This document shows, in pieces, positions 36,810 to 48,776 of a stretch of 64,000 nucleotides of DNA; the first letter of the stretch is position 1, and every line of letters starts with the position of its first letter. The DNA is from Plantago ovata (taxonomy: Eukaryota; Streptophyta; Magnoliopsida; Lamiales; Plantaginaceae). The notes beneath the pieces were generated by a model that saw only the letters and a program-made list of their open reading frames with translations, was not told the origin of the DNA and searched no databases. The stretch is taken from NCBI GenBank assembly GCA_028274465.1, contig CM051457.1:49694362-49758361 (forward strand), read 5' to 3'. The position numbers and the translations under genes are program-made.

Positions 36810-38073
36810 TGATGAATGTGTATTTTACACTTTCATTCGAGTCTTTTTCACCTATTTTAGCTATCCTCTATGTTAATTTAACTATATTTTAGTACATTTT
36901 ATTAGAATAGTGTCACGTTTCCCTTTAGATTTTATTTTACAGGTTTTGGTTGAAATTCGGAGATTTCGGGGCAATTATATTGAAGTCTACAAGGAATTGG
37001 TGTTCCAGAAGCCTATTTGGAGTATCTGAAGGTTTTCGGATAGGATTTGGAGTCTAGGGGCCGAATCTGGAGGTTAGAAGGCTACTAGAAGACATAAACC
37101 GAGTCCGAAAAGGTGAAGAAATCCAAATCCGAGTCGAAAAATGCGGAAATTCCGCGAAATATTGGGGGGCGAACCGCCGGAATCACGGGGCGAACCGCCG
37201 CGGGCTTATTTCGGGCCTATATATAGTGCTCAGTTTTCTCTCCGAAAATATATCTTTCCAAGCCTACTTTCTCACCTCTCTCTATAGTTTTAGGTAGGGA
37301 CTTCCCGGGGCCTGTCCTGGGAGTTCCATAGCTTAGGGGATACTTTTTCATAGCAAATTGGAGCGCGTAGGATCGCAATCATCCGGAGATTGACGACCTT
37401 CGGTAACTTTGTATCTTACAGTTTTTATCTACTTATTTTATTCTTCTTTCAATATGTTTTCTTCTATGATTGCTATTGATTGCATGCCTATTATGAGTAG
37501 CTAAACATATCATTGGTGGTACTATGTGAATTCTTAGCGAGGGAAGATAATCATGCTAATGGCTATATCGCGCATTATACTCCGTGTCATTGCTTTATTT
37601 CGTTGATCAGTTGCAACCAAAATTCTCGTATGTTGTATTGATTATTATGCACGCATGGACACTAGTCAACCATCAGACCAATTATCTTCGTAGTGTTGAA
37701 TAATTACGGAACACATTAGGACAATCGTTGTTGACTAGTCAGACCAAATTATCTTCGTAGTGCTTAATACTTGCAACAGGACACAAGATTGATTCAAAGA
37801 TCTCTATGCAAGACCGAGGAATTTATGCATGATTATCGACCCATTATGCTAAGAAGGACCATACTATCACCAATTTCCATTATCTGCTTGAAACCCCCTT
37901 TTGCTTTCTATCTGCTGTTTTATATTTTTAATTAGATTTGATAAAGCTAGTATAGTCCTGAGAGAACGACACTCGAGTCATTCTACTACTACACTACGGT
38001 TTTCGTTGTAGTTGTGGATTGCCTTTGGCTAATTACAAATTTATTTGATTGACGACTGACAAACGTTACATCA
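36810..38073 (+). repeat. G2 5' LTR
   Basis: 1264 bp. Two GGCGAACCGCC palindromic units (37164-37202) lie just upstream of the TATA box CCTATATATAG (37216-37226). This is the likely Pol II promoter of the element. Confidence 0.9.
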
Positions 38074-38236
38074 AATTGGCGCCGTTGCCGGGGACTATAC
38101 TCCTTTTTTCTATTTAATTTGTTTTTATTTACAGCTTTAGATTCCTAATTCTATTAGTTTTAGTTTTCCTTTTTAATCTCTCTCTAATACTGCTTTCCTA
38201 GTCTGTTTCTAATCACCTTTCCTAGTCCGTTACAGA

Positions 38237-40309
38237 TTGTGTATGCCGCATACACGTTCTGCAGGAATACCGCTTGCTGATTCAATTGCTGAGATCGATA
38301 GAGTCTACCACCAAAGAAGGCGACTCCTTTTCAAGGAAATCGACGGAATGGCAGAAGCTAGACCACTGAAGGCATGGGTTCAACCCACCAAGGATCGTAT
38401 GAGGGGACCGGCGATTGTTCTTTCGCCTGCAACCCGAGATCTGGAGATCAAGAACCACGCATTCCAACAACTTCCGAGGTTCTATGGCTTATCAAGGGAA
38501 GATGTGATGGGGTATTTGAACGATATCGATGATTTCGTCAACCAACTCCCACGACCCGGAGCTGACATAACAACGGATGAGTTGAGGATGAAGGTTTTTT
38601 CTATGGGACTTGGCGACAGAGCCAAGTCATGGCTGAGTTCTCTACCAGCCGGCTCGCTGGACACTTGGGAAAAGGTTTTTTCAGCTTTCATGGAGAAATA
38701 CTTCCCACACACTCTGACTACCGCGCTTAAGGCGCAAATCACTGGATTCAAGCAGGACTATGATGAGACCATCTACACCGCATTCGAGAGGTTCCAAGAT
38801 CTCACGAACAAGTGCCCTCACCATGGTTTTGAACTTTCCGACTTAGTCCAACACTTCTACAATGGACTAACCTTCGAGAACCAACAAGTGGTGGATTTCC
38901 AATGCCGAGGCAATATTTGGGAGGAAATCGCAGAAGCCGTCTGGGCAGTTTTCGAAAGGCTTGCTAAGGGTTCACAGTTCAAGGACCCAAGAGCAATGGT
39001 TAGGAGACGTGGACCTGAAGCTCCACCGACTCAAGAAGCCCCTATGTACAGGGGGAATGGGGATCAATTCGAGTGCTTTACCAACGAATTGAAGCAAGTC
39101 CTCAAGAGCGCCACCGGAACAACTGTTTCAAATGAAGTATGCCGAATATGCAAGAACTATGGGGCTCATATGTGTAGATCGGAGCTGGCATACGATGATG
39201 GCAACTGGGCTCGAGGAGGCGAAGAAGAAGCCTTTGCTACGGAGTTTGGTACTCAAGAAGTTAGCTACGGACAAGACGGTAGAAATCCTCGAGGTGGATT
39301 TTGGAGAAGAGGATACCGCAACAATCAAGGATATGCACCGGCTAACCAAACTTATGGACCGAACCAAGACCGTAGTAGGCTGAACTATGGTAATGATCAC
39401 TGCGAAAACCCCGCTCCGAAAGAGCCACCGAAGTCGAAGTCGGCTCTACTCATGGAGAACTTGCAGAAGATGGTTGATCACACACAAAGTTTTCTCAAAC
39501 GTTATGAGGAAGATTCTGAGAAGACTAGGGCAAGGCTTGATAAGTTGGAAGAGAGCACTAGGCTTGCCCATCAAAAGATGCAAGAGTTGATCGACCGAAA
39601 ACTACCTAGCAGCACAGTGAAGTCGAATGCCATTACATTAGCTGATGATGTACCTGACGAAATCACCATCAGGAAGGTTGTTAGGTGCAAGAGTTGCATG
39701 AAGGAAGAACTTCTACAGGCTGAGGAAGAAGAGAAGGGCCTAGGTTCTGACACAAGTGATCAGGAGCAAGAGGATCCCGAACCACTCCCTAAAAGTTTCG
39801 ATGTTAAGGTAGGGATTGGTGAGCTTGAAGATGTCCGTGCCACACTAGATACTGGATCCTACTCAAATATAATTCCTTTGAATGTGTTTGAAAAGAGCAA
39901 CATCGGAAAACTATCTGAGCAAAGGGCTATTGTACAATTGGCGGATGGATCCTTTATGAGACCCGAGGGAGTTGTGAAAAATATGTTGGTCAAGATTGGT
40001 GAAGCATCTATATACACCAATTTCGTAGTTATGCCGGCATCTGCACCTGGGACGGGGGATGTCATACTCTTAGGGCAAACATTCTTGACCAAGCTACGCT
40101 CCGTGATGGACATCTACCAAAGAACTTGCACCATCGAGGTGGATGGCAAACAACACGTATTGCAAGCCATACCTGATCCACCAGAACCGCCAGATATTAC
40201 TACTCACTATTGTGGTCTCGCAGCCTATATTCTTTCTTATTCACAGGCTCGTGGCATGGAGAGGAGGTCAATGAAGGGGAAGTCTAGTACCCGAAAAAAG
40301 AGGAGATAG
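38237..40309 (+). CDS. G2 Gag with protease-like C-terminal region
   Basis: 690 residues. The N-terminal part is basic (MPHTRSAG). The Retrotrans_gag core runs about residues 80-250 (MGLGDRAKSWLSSLPAGS, FMEKYFPHTLTTALKAQI). A partial zinc-knuckle-like CRICKNYGAHMC follows, then a charged coiled-coil-prone segment (about 410-460), and a retropepsin-like region with LDTGSYSNIIPLNVF (about 540-640). Gag forms the particle that packages the element RNA. The core style resembles Athila/Tat-type gypsy elements. The polymerase needed for copying must come from elsewhere. Confidence 0.8.
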   Translation: MCMPHTRSAGIPLADSIAEIDRVYHQRRRLLFKEIDGMAEARPLKAWVQPTKDRMRGPAIVLSPATRDLEIKNHAFQQLPRFYGLSREDVMGYLNDIDDFVNQLPRPGADITTDELRMKVFSMGLGDRAKSWLSSLPAGSLDTWEKVFSAFMEKYFPHTLTTALKAQITGFKQDYDETIYTAFERFQDLTNKCPHHGFELSDLVQHFYNGLTFENQQVVDFQCRGNIWEEIAEAVWAVFERLAKGSQFKDPRAMVRRRGPEAPPTQEAPMYRGNGDQFECFTNELKQVLKSATGTTVSNEVCRICKNYGAHMCRSELAYDDGNWARGGEEEAFATEFGTQEVSYGQDGRNPRGGFWRRGYRNNQGYAPANQTYGPNQDRSRLNYGNDHCENPAPKEPPKSKSALLMENLQKMVDHTQSFLKRYEEDSEKTRARLDKLEESTRLAHQKMQELIDRKLPSSTVKSNAITLADDVPDEITIRKVVRCKSCMKEELLQAEEEEKGLGSDTSDQEQEDPEPLPKSFDVKVGIGELEDVRATLDTGSYSNIIPLNVFEKSNIGKLSEQRAIVQLADGSFMRPEGVVKNMLVKIGEASIYTNFVVMPASAPGTGDVILLGQTFLTKLRSVMDIYQRTCTIEVDGKQHVLQAIPDPPEPPDITTHYCGLAAYILSYSQARGMERRSMKGKSSTRKKRR

Positions 40310-43300
40310 GCGCAGACAGGAGTCGAGTCAAAGACTTAAAACAATGACGCTATCCGGGAGGCAACCCGAAATTTTTTATCGCTTTCTTTACTGCTTTTCT
40401 GCATGCATTCATTCTTGAACTATTTGCTTCTCATATGCGAATTTGTTCATGTGTGTGTTGTATATGCTTTTGTTTGAGTGAGATTTTTCGAGTGGTTTTT
40501 TGAAAAAATTAGTTTCGGGATTTAAACTGCATTTTCTGACATCGGGACCCGACTCCCCGCATTGGGGAGCACGGGGCGAACCGCCCCGTGGTGGGGCGAA
40601 CCGCCCCACAGTCCCAGATCTTAAAAAACGCGGATTTCAACCCCAAAATCTTATTTTCTTCATTCTTCTTCATCCATACTCCCAAAAAACCCGAAAAGTG
40701 CGATTTTGCTTCTAAATCTTCATAACTTCTTCGTTTCTTGACCAAATTGAGTGTTCTTTAGCTTAATTCGAAGCCTATTACATGATCTATCATCCTAACC
40801 GAACAGATTTCATCCTAATTCGTTAGATTTGCAGATCTGAGGTATCATCTTTAAGAACCCTAATTTTCGAATTTGGGGGTTTTCTAATTTGAGCTTCAAT
40901 TATGCTTGTTTGATGCATGGGTATGTTGTTTATATGATTAGACATGTTATTTACTATCAATTGCATGCGCAATTTTGCTTAAATTGTTGATTTGGGTATT
41001 TTGCTATTAGATGATATATCTTGTTATGCATTATGTCTTTATCTTTGATTTCTAGCATAAGGATATGTTTATTGATGTAATGTTGGTGGATTTGACGATA
41101 GAATGCTTATTAGTTGAGATTGAGGATTTATGCTGGTCAAATTTTGCGCTGCTATGGTATGAATTGAAACCTTGTTATCAAAGGTTATTGGTTGTCTAGT
41201 AAGAGCATGATGTGATGTATTGCATGTAGTAGTCACGTCGATATGTTGCATGATGAAGAAGCTAGGCTAGACATTGTGGTTTGGGGAGTTCGATTGTTGA
41301 TTTTATCACTTGTGTGTCTCGCTTTTACACTAGCATATATTTGAGTCTGTTTTGAGTCGTACGAGGTGCTAATCGCTGTTTGTAGGTACCATATTAAGGG
41401 AAGGAAGCATTCCCGTATGATTGTTGTGAAGAACCATGTCAAGGAAGGTGATCTCGCTAGATGTGCATTCGAGCCAAGGGGTTTGGCAACAACGTCGTGG
41501 ATTATCCAAGAGGAGGAGCTAGAGTACACCTGGAGTAAGGACTCCTATGCCTATTCATGCACCACCGAAGGGTCAGAAACCACTATTATGTCAGCACTCC
41601 ATCACGAGGACTACAGAGTTCGAGTGAACAGGAAGGCACCGGAACATTCTCGCAGCGACGGATTTGATCTTGAGTTCGCAGTTGCTAGAAGGTTCCGAAG
41701 CGCTAGCTAGTTCCAAAACGTAACGACATGGGCACACAGTCCCTCGTTGGGGCGCCCCTTGCCTGCCTCTAAAAGGAGCATAACATTGATATTGGGAGCA
41801 TCAACTGTAGAGAATGTGGTCGACATTGGAAAAGATGGAAGATAACCTCTGAATACCCGAGCAGCTTGCTGTAACCTCCCTGGGGTGTGAAACGCTGGAG
41901 GGGAGGGACCTAAGACCACTTGCTTTTCCCCTTCAACAGTTCACAAGCTATTGGAGAAATACTGGGTGGAAAATTACATAACAGAGGCGGCCAATCTTGA
42001 AGATTCCTTTCAACACTGAAACTCTACTAGTAACGATGTGCGTGACAGTAGTGACAATGAAGACAAGAGGGACGATGATGATACATATGGTTGAATTGGT
42101 CCTATCCGATCTTTTGATGGAACTACTGCCACTACCACAAGTCCTGATGATCATATATGAAGCTCCCAGAAGAGGCCCAATAACTCAAGAGCAGCATACT
42201 CAGTCGACCGAGGCCAAACCATGGGGTAACATCTAGTATCACATCTTAATTCCTCATTTTCTTACTGCTAGGGACTAGCGTTAATTTCATGAGGGGGGAT
42301 GGGATTTAAGTGATCTGATGTTGTTAGTTTGGAGCTTGGAATTGGTAGGATGAGTATAGTACCTCGCATGCTTTATTCGTCTGCATTTGCATTTGCACGT
42401 TTACCATTTTTTTTTTTAGATTTTTTAGGTTGCATTCACTACATTCATCCTAGGATAGTCTTGCATGTTTTATATGGAGTTTATTGCCGAATTTTTTGAA
42501 CTTTTTTATTGGGTAGATCAACTAACTATGCCATTAATCGTATGCTTCATCTCTATGAATTTGTTTGAGGTTTTTCTCACTTGGCTTGTCACATTTATGT
42601 ATTGCACTTAGTTGAGCTAGGTAGTCTCGACATCACTTAGTGGTGTTTTCTCTACTGCGGTTCACGAAGGCCTTTATAATAGGATGATGCATGTTAGGGT
42701 CTTATAGTTGTTTTTCCCGAGTAATTATATACCTAAGAGGCAACAAGTCTTCACCATGCTTTGAGATTGCTAAATGCCTAGGAAGGAGGTAGTGTGAGGT
42801 TGTGTGATCCTTTGTTTATAACCTATTCTTCCGAATAGGTTTGGGGAGGGGGTTACAGCATCGTTAGACTTGTTTCTGTTTTTCATTCTCGTATCGTGAG
42901 TTTATTTTCCTTTTTCTGTAAATTTTGTACTCCAACCTATTCTTTCAAATAGGTTTGGGGAAGTCGTGTGAGTCATTTTGTTTCTCTCTTTGTTATGCTA
43001 CTGCTGGCTAAAAAAAAAATCGAAAAAAAAGAAAGAAAAATTCCAGAAAAAAGAGAAAAAGAAAAAGAAAAAAAGAATCTGGAAAGGAAAAAAGAAGACC
43101 CCGAAAAAGCAAAGAAGGGTCCAAAAAAGAAAAGCCAAATAGCAGTTTAGCAAAGTTTTGAGTCTTTTCCATTTTTCGTATTGTTCGTAATCGTGTTTTT
43201 TATTTTGTTTGTCTTGATTGTCATCTGTTCTAGACCACCCTCGTCCTGCCATTCAGGAAGTGGTGAATAGCTTAAGACTTTACTTGACAGATGGGTAGAA

Positions 43301-43733
43301 TAGGGGAGAGTTATCTTTTATAGGGAACCCTCCTTCGTTTGATGAGAGCCTGTACTAGTTCGACCTCTTTTGAGGGATAGTCTTAACATGGTGGAACAGC
43401 AGTAAGTCCTCAGTTTCATAGGCACGGGGCAACCATTCGTATCTTAGCATGCATCATTACGTCGTCACTGACTAGGTCCAGGTAGAGAATGTTACGAGAG
43501 ACTATCTTGTCTTGACATAAGTGCTTATGTGGATGTGTATAAGTCAATCGAGGTATTCTTCAACCTATATTCATGCTTTGATTTATATGGTTTTTGTTCA
43601 TATGTTATTTGATAGATTCAGTAATTTAGTTCATTTTATTTGGCATGAAACTCCATTTTGAGTCTTGCATGTTTTTTGTATTAGAGTCTAGCTTAGTTGC
43701 TTGAGGACAAGCAAAAGTTCGGTTTGGGGAGTT
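40310..43733 (+). other. G2 non-coding 3' interior
   Basis: 3.4 kb with no recognised pol domain. It holds three successive GC-rich hairpins (40553-40610), a 114-codon frame of unknown nature (41366-41710), two copies of an AACCTATTC/GAATAGGTT-type inverted repeat each followed by TTTGGGG (42821-42853, 42934-42963), an A/G-rich tract (43009-43130) and the polypurine tract before the LTR. Parts of it are shared with G1 and G3, so this interior is a family trait. Confidence 0.7.
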
Positions 43734-44995
43734 TGATGAATGTGTATTTTACACTTTCATTCGAGTCTTTTTCACCTATTTTAGCTATCCTCTATGTTAA
43801 TTTAGCTATATTTTAGTACATTTTATTAGAATAGTGTCACGTTTCCCTTTAGATTTTATTTTACAGGTTTTGGTTGAAATTCGGAGATTTCGGGGCAATT
43901 ATATTGAAGTCTACAAGGAATTGGTGTTCCAGAAGCCTATTTGGAGTATCTGAAGGTTTCCGGATAGGATTTGGAGTCTAGGGGCCGAATCTGGAGGTTA
44001 GAAGGCTACTAGAAGTCATAAACCGAGTCCGAAAAGGTGAAGAAATCCAAATCCGCGTCGAAAAACGCGGAAATTCCGTGAAATATTGGGGGGCGAACCG
44101 CCAGAATCACGGGGCGAACCGCCGCGGGCTTATTTCGGGCCTATATATAGTGCTCAGTTTTCTCTCCGAAAATATATCTTTCCAAGCCTACTTTCTCACC
44201 TCTCTCTAAGTTTTAGGTAGGACTTCCCGGGGCCTGTCCTGGGAGTTCCATAGCTTAGGGGATACTTTTTCATAGCAGATTGGAGAGCGTAGGATCGCAA
44301 TCATCCGGAGATTGACAACCTTCGGTAACTTTGTATCTTACAGTTTTTATCTACTTATTTTATTCTTCTTTCAATATGTTTTCTTCTATGATTGCTATTG
44401 ATTGCATGCCTATTATGAGTAGTTAAACTTATCATTGGTGGTAGTATGTGAATTCTTAGCGAGGGAAGATAATCATGCTAATGGCTATATCGCGCATTAT
44501 ACTCCGTGTCATTGCTTTATTTCGTTGATCAGTTGCAACCAAAATTCTCGTATGTTGTAATGATTATTATGCACGCATGGACACTAGTCGACCATCAGAC
44601 CAATTATCTTCGTAGTGTTGAATAATTATGGAACACATTAGGACAATCGTTATTGACTCGTCAGACCAAATTATCTTCGTAGTGCTTAATACTTGCAACA
44701 GGACACAAGATTGATTCAAAGATCTCTATGCAAGACCGAGGAATTTATGCATGATTATGGACCCATTATGCTAAGAAGGGCCATACTATCACCAATCTCC
44801 ATTATCTGCTTGAAACCCCCTTTTGCTTTCTATCTGCTGTTTTATATTTTTAATTAGATTTGATAAAGCTAGTATAGTCCTGAGAGAACGACACTCGAGT
44901 CATTCTACTACTACACTACGGTTTTCGTTGTAGTTGTGGATTGCCTTTGGATAATTACAAATTTATTTGATTGACGGCTGACAAACGTTACATCA
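43734..44995 (+). repeat. G2 3' LTR
   Basis: 1262 bp, about 98 percent identical by eye to 36810-38073, including the palindromes (44087-44125) and TATA box (about 44139-44149). Confidence 0.9.
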
Positions 44996-45194
44996 GAATG
45001 TGTATAGGTTCAGTCGAGACATTCCTCAACCTACTTCCATGTTATGATTTGTATGGTCTGTGTTCATAAGCATTTGGTAGATACAATCGATCAGTTCTTC
45101 TTGTTTGGCATGAGACTCCTCTTTGTGTTGCATGTAGGTTGGATAGAGTCTAGCTAGTTGCTTGAGGACAAGCAAAGGTTCGGTTTGGGGAGTT

Positions 45195-46431
45195 TGATGA
45201 CAGTGTTTTTTACACTATCATTCGGGTCTTTTTCACCAATTTAACTATCCTCTTGCATGCATTTTAATGCATTTTGTTAGAATAGTGTCACGTTTCCATT
45301 TTCTTTGATATTTTCAGGATTTATGTGAAAATCTCACTTTGGATATGAATCATGGCGAAACAATGAAGTTTTGGTGCAACGAGATCGCCCGTGGTGTGTC
45401 AAGGAGTACCGGGACGAGTTTCCAGGCCAAAAGACCAAGTTTCGGAGCTCAAAACCTTGCCAAAGGCCAAAATCGAAGACCCGGAGGAAGAAAAGGCACG
45501 AGCAACTCTCTGCCCATGCCAGGCGGTCCGCCTGGGAGGTTCCGAGAGCAATATATATATTTTGTAAAGTTGCGAATTTTCATATCTTAGATTATTATTT
45601 TGCAGACTTAAACCCTAGAGCTTATTCTGGGTATTTTTTCTCTTAGAACTACATTGTCTTAGCAATTTGGAGCACCAAGGTAGAGATTCGAACATCTTTT
45701 GATCTCACCTTGCTAGAAACTTGTGAGTTTAGCCATTCACCGGAGATTGACAACCCTCGGTGGTAACTTTGTATCTCACCTTTTTCATACTCTATCTTTT
45801 CAATTCAATGATGTTTTCATATATGATTGCTTGTGTTGATTTAGGTTTTGATATGAGTAGCTAAGTTTCTAGTTGTTTATAGTATGTAAATTCGTAGCTA
45901 GGGTTCATATTGTGTATGATTGAGTTTCTGAGTCTTTTACTTATTTAATTATCTTAATTCGATTCTTTGATCCGACTAAGCCAATATCTTCGTATGAAAG
46001 TGTTAGAAACACTAGGACAATTCATGATCATCGATTCAATAATTATAATTATCAAGTACTGCTTGAACTAAGACTGACAACCATAGCCAAGTATTAGTAT
46101 AGATAGGAAGCTTTCAAAATACACGTCTACAAATCTGTCTTTTGGTATTTGTTCATTCGAATCACTTTTAAAGCTGTACGAGTTGCACTTTCATGCATAA
46201 TTAGAATCCGATGCTTAGAATGAGCATACTATCACCAGCTCTTATCATATATTGTTAAGTTTGTTTTCTGAATTTATATAGTTAGTTATTTAGTTAAAGC
46301 TAGTTAAGTCCCTAGAGATCGACACTTGAGGTCATCTTACCTCTGGGACTACGTGTTTTGTGTAGTTGTGAGTTGCCCTTTGGCTAACACAAATTTATTT
46401 GATTGTTCGAGTTTGACAATCTCGTTCATCA
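45195..46431 (+). repeat. G1 3' LTR
   Basis: 1237 bp. It has the palindrome CCAGGCGGTCCGCCTGG (45519-45535) 15 bp upstream of an ATATATATAT TATA region (45551-45560): the same layout as G2 and G3 with different palindrome sequence. Confidence 0.85.
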
Positions 46432-46436
46432 ATTCT

Positions 46437-46677
46437 TAGAGGGATTCTCAAACTGAGAACCCATGCGGCCAGCAGCCCCATATGGGATGGACTGGAACCT
46501 GGGCAAGAATTCCCAACTAGAGATATGTATCACGAGATTAGAGGTGAAAAATCGAAGGTAGAATGGCACTATTCTTCTCTAATGGAGCTCGACCCAGGGC
46601 TATATTTATAGTGTGGTTATGTGTGCATGAAAGACTATATACCAAGGACCGTCTTACAAAATTTGGTATGCCGAATG
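46437..46677 (+). pseudogene. LINE ORF2 segment between G1 and CACTA-1
   Basis: Reads SWILRGILKLRT (with codons left of G1), PGQEFPTRDMYHEIRG and, after a frame change near 46610, TKDRLTKFGMPN, the linker leading into zf-RVT. It continues at 50098. Confidence 0.8.
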
Positions 46678-47839
46678 CACTACAAGAAAATAGCCATTTA
46701 GCGACGGATAGATAGAAACGGATACCATCCGTCGCTATTTAGCGATCGCTACTGATAACGACGGATAAGGACGAACTGCGCTCTAAGGTCAGTTCGTCAT
46801 TGGAAATGGTCAATCCGGCATCAACTTAGCGACGGATAACGTTCATCCGTCGCAAAAACTAGTGATGGATAAGTCTATACGTCGCTAAGCTGGTTGACCA
46901 GAATAAAGAAAAATGAAAATAAATAAATAAATAAACATGTAGCGACGGATAGACTTATCCGTCGCTAAATGCCGACTACACAGAAGGCATCGTCTGTTAC
47001 AGATTCATTCCATTCACTTCTCCATTGTTAAAATCTTTCAAACCCTAACTCTCTTTTCTTCTCCTCCCATCTCAAATCCACCAGCACCACCTTCACCCCG
47101 GACCGGTTCCACCACCTCGACCACATCACCACGGTAAGTCTCGTGTTTATTGTTTTGTATTTTCTTCCCCTTTTGTATTTGGTTTCAAATCTGACTCCTC
47201 CCTCACTTTGTTTGTTTGTGTTTCTGATTTGTGGATGTAGAGGATTCGACATTGCCTCAAATTCACCACCGCCACCACCTCTATTCTCGATCTGCCCAAA
47301 TAGAAGGTTAGAACCCTAACCTAATTTTTGGGGCTTTTTAATTTTTGTGCTTAATTATGATTTTTCTAGTTGTCAATCGTTAGATTATATATGTTGTATA
47401 GCAAGAATCATTTTAAATAATTATTTTGAATTTATTCTGTAATTTTATAAATTAGTTTGAATTAATTAGATGTTGTTAATTGATTATGTTAACTGTAATT
47501 AGTATAAGATAGATTAATTTATTTAAATAAAATTGGTTAAGTAATTTTGATTAATTTTTCGTTAATAAATTTAGAGTATTCTGTGTAGTTAGTTCCGCCT
47601 AGTTAGTTTGATTAATAAATTAGATTAAAATTATGCGTAGTTAGTTCTGTTAATTATAATTTTGTTAATGAATAGATTAATAATAATGTTAATTACGTTA
47701 TCTAGTTAATTTAATTATTAATGTTTATTTTGAGTAATTTTTGTTAAATTTGCTTAATATTTTGTTAAATTTTGAATTAAGTTGGATTAAGTTTGATTAA
47801 TATGTTATATAAACTATAAAGTGTGATGATGCTATTATA

Positions 47840-48190
47840 ATCGGTTTATGTGTGTTGGTAAGATTTTTCTTGGGCCCTAACTAATAGTATATGCTTACTA
47901 TCGACCAGTGAGCGTTATATTGGTTAGGTCCCATAGAAAAGTCTCCCCGACATTTAATCGAACTGATTGTATTTGACAGAACACACATAAGAGTTTGTTT
48001 TTCATTGAAGTGATTAGGTGTGATGATGATATACATATATTAGTTTGGAAGTGTTGGATTAGGCTTACATTGGGTGATAACTAATACTATACGTTCACTG
48101 TCGATCAGTAAGCATTTTATTGGTTTGCACCCATTGGTAAGCCTTACTAACATTTAAGCGAACTGATTGTATTTAACTGAACACACTAGA
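47840..48190 (+). repeat. Two-copy tandem duplication in CACTA-1
   Basis: The segment containing CTAACTAATAGTATATGCTT and AACTGATTGTATTTGACAGA (about 47850-47990) is repeated, diverged, at about 48050-48190 (CTAATACTATACGTTCACTG, AACTGATTGTATTTAACTGA). It lies in the non-coding DNA upstream of the gene. Confidence 0.6.
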
Positions 48191-48205
48191 GGACTTATAT
48201 TGATA

Positions 48206-48275
48206 AATATAGAAGAAGCAAAAGCAGGCACAAGAAAGAATAATAAGTCTTTCTTGTGCCTGCTTCTTCTATATT
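48206..48275. repeat. Long near-perfect hairpin in CACTA-1
   Basis: The left arm AGAAGAAGC (then six extra bases) AGGCACAAGAAAGA pairs with the right arm TCTTTCTTGTGCCTGCTTCT across an 8-nt loop, with flanking AATATA/TATATT extending the stem: almost 30 bp paired. If transcribed it would fold like a small-RNA precursor. No coding content. Confidence 0.7.
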
Positions 48276-48776
48276 ATATTTGTACCACCACAATTCTTCA
48301 TCTTCTCATCATTAATATACTACATTATTAATATACTACATTTCTACAAGTTTGATTAAATATGACCTTGTGTTGTGAATGATTGTAGTAGCTAGGCAGG
48401 CACCGTAACAACAACATTTCTAATGCCGTTGTTACTGTGTCGGCCTATTTCACTCATTCTCATCGCGTGACCTACTAATAAATGGACTTTATTTCCTGGT
48501 ATCTATAGAGTAAACATTACAGACTTTCCTTGCTTTCCGAGTCCTCTTCTATACTTATTAAGTGACAACTTATTAAGTGACAATAAGTTAACTAACAATC
48601 AAGTGTAGTCAGGGTCTTGAAAAGTAAGGAAAGTTTATATTGCGGTAATCATGTAAACCATATATTCGTAAGAAGTTGTATATATACTCACCTTAAGATA
48701 AGTTATTTGACAAGTTAGACTTTATTTTTTGTTACAAATTATCATGGTTCAAACTTCAATTTTATGCGTACAGATA

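Larger units (their letters stand above)
36810..44995 (+). mobile_element. Gypsy-like LTR element G2, gag-only, nested in G1
   Basis: LTRs 36810-38073 (1264 bp) and 43734-44995 (1262 bp), TGATGAATGTG to GTTACATCA, flanked by a perfect duplication GAATG (36805-36809, 44996-45000). Primer-binding site TGGCGCCGTTGCCGGGGA (tRNA-Asp type) at 38077-38094; polypurine tract GGTTTGGGGAGTT just before 43734. The LTRs differ at about 2 percent of sites by eye, pointing to insertion within roughly the last one to two million years at usual plant rates. The interior has gag and a protease-like region, then 3.4 kb without recognisable RT, RNase H or integrase. It looks structurally whole for a non-autonomous gag-bearing element (TR-GAG or LARD type). 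Confidence 0.9.
29666..46431 (+). mobile_element. Gypsy-like LTR element G1, host of nested insertions
   Basis: Left LTR part 29666-29721 and right LTR 45195-46431 (1237 bp) begin TGATGATAGTG/TGATGACAGTG, and the right one ends TCGTTCATCA. A perfect 5-bp duplication ATTCT (29661-29665, 46432-46436) shows both true ends survive. The left LTR is split by a copia insertion, and the 3' interior (about 35931-36809 and 45001-45194) by G2. The interior matches the 3' part of G2, ending in GGTTTGGGGAGTT as polypurine tract. No coding part of its own is recognised. A broken fossil of the same family as G2 and G3, and older than both elements nested in it. Confidence 0.85.

Noticed and set aside
40409-40745. 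Overlapping frames of 66-78 codons
   Set aside because: They arise from GC-rich palindromes, which stay open on both strands.
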